From assembly GCF_004116405.1 (NCBI RefSeq), contig NZ_SDIC01000006.1, positions 186,001 through 250,000 of the forward strand: a stretch of 64,000 nt of DNA. The letters run 5' to 3'. A model generated the notes under the pieces. That model saw only the letters and a list, made by a program, of their open reading frames with translations, was not told the origin of the DNA and did not search any database. Origin of the DNA: Halegenticoccus tardaugens (lineage in GTDB: Archaea > Halobacteriota > Halobacteria > Halobacteriales > Haloferacaceae). The position numbers and the translations under genes were made by a program. Positions 63,650-64,000 of this stretch are shown piece by piece; position 1 is the stretch's first letter, and each line of letters opens with the position of its first letter.

Positions 63650-63810
63650 CGGCGGTCTCCCGTCGCCGCGGGTTGCGCGCCGTCAGCGCATCCGTCGGTG
63701 CGTCCGCCGTCGATGCCGCGCCGCGCCGCGGTCCGCCGAACCGTCGGCTACGGTCGCCTCTGCCGCCTGCGCCGTCGGTGACGGGAGGCTCGTCGTCGGC
63801 GTCTCCGCCC

Positions 63811-63999
63811 TCAGTACCTGACCGCGCTCGCGACGAGCGCGGGGCGCGGTTCGGCGAGGGACGCCGCCCCGACGTCGTTCGTCTGCTCGCTACCATCGCT
63901 ACCGTTCCCGCTTTCTGTGTCGTTGTCATCGGTGTCGCTGTCGGCCGCGCTCTCGTTGCCGTCGGTTTCGTTTTCGGACGACGAGTCGTTACCGTTCTG
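63811..63999 (-). CDS. acidic low-complexity protein, C-terminal fragment
   Basis: This open frame enters from the right edge on the minus strand and ends at a TGA at 63811-63813. It has 62 residues. Most of it is Asn/Asp/Ser/Glu/Gly/Thr-rich (QNGNDSSSENETDGNESAAD...), ending in AEPRPALVASAVRY. Such linkers are typical of surface or secreted haloarchaeal proteins and contain N-glycosylation-type sequons (NDS, NET, NES). It could also be non-coding; the gene start lies outside the window. Confidence 0.45.
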   Translation of the reverse strand, partial: QNGNDSSSENETDGNESAADSDTDDNDTESGNGSDGSEQTNDVGAASLAEPRPALVASAVRY

Positions 64000-64000
64000 G

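Overview
The window is a 64 kb, GC-rich (roughly two-thirds G+C), gene-dense piece of archaeal chromosome. The proteins are strongly acidic. Markers include DNA topoisomerase VI, a 20S proteasome beta subunit with a propeptide, an ATP-dependent DNA ligase and HTH_10 (Bat-type), TraB, DUF555 and DUF389 proteins. TATA-like boxes lie 25-35 bases before several start codons, as expected for leaderless transcripts. Together these point to a haloarchaeon (class Halobacteria). The glycerol/dihydroxyacetone gene set recalls Haloferax and relatives, but genus cannot be settled from this sequence alone.

Layout: 1-5.8 kb holds the tail of a type II NADH dehydrogenase-like enzyme, two regulators, a sugar-nucleotide epimerase, a DUF389 membrane protein and an arginase. 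From 5.8 to 15.4 kb there is a second DUF389 protein and then a type II topoisomerase block: gyrB-gyrA on the minus strand, facing away from top6B-top6A on the plus strand across a shared promoter region. From 15.5 to 25.6 kb are housekeeping genes: a zinc ribbon, an MBL-fold protein, DNA ligase, a GCS2-like ligase, a CPA2 antiporter, proteasome psmB, DUF555, an HTH-CBS regulator and purM. From 25.9 to 35.6 kb are an aldehyde dehydrogenase/ThDP enzyme pair with overlapping ends, an M50 protease/TraB pair with overlapping ends, glycerate kinase, a membrane-anchored HTH regulator, a DUF151 nuclease-like protein and a thioesterase.

From 35.6 to 37.3 kb the sequence becomes AT-rich and gene-poor, with hairpins. 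It contains a ferritin-like gene whose Tat signal appears broken by a small deletion, and it ends at a YdjM-like membrane gene broken by a 4-bp TCTA duplication. ileS follows, then a four-gene, very acidic minus-strand cluster of unknown function (41.3-44.0 kb). That cluster is the best candidate here for an undescribed system.

From 44.3 to 57.0 kb is a three-carbon catabolic region. It holds a short glpA paralogue, glpCBA (respiratory glycerol-3-phosphate dehydrogenase), glpK, the putative glycerol transporter glpX, a degenerate Orc1/Cdc6-like ATPase, HPr (ptsH), and dhaM, dhaL and dhaK (PTS-type dihydroxyacetone kinase). Glycerol would enter (GlpX, inferred), be phosphorylated (GlpK) and oxidised to dihydroxyacetone phosphate (GlpABC). 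Dihydroxyacetone reaches the same product through DhaKLM with HPr. Inverted repeats sit where transcription of glpK and dhaK should start. The last 7 kb carry phosphoglycolate phosphatase, CutA, a flavin disulfide reductase, small proteins, a GNAT enzyme, a methyltransferase, a PadR regulator, a DUF368 membrane protein and the C-terminal end of an acidic low-complexity protein.
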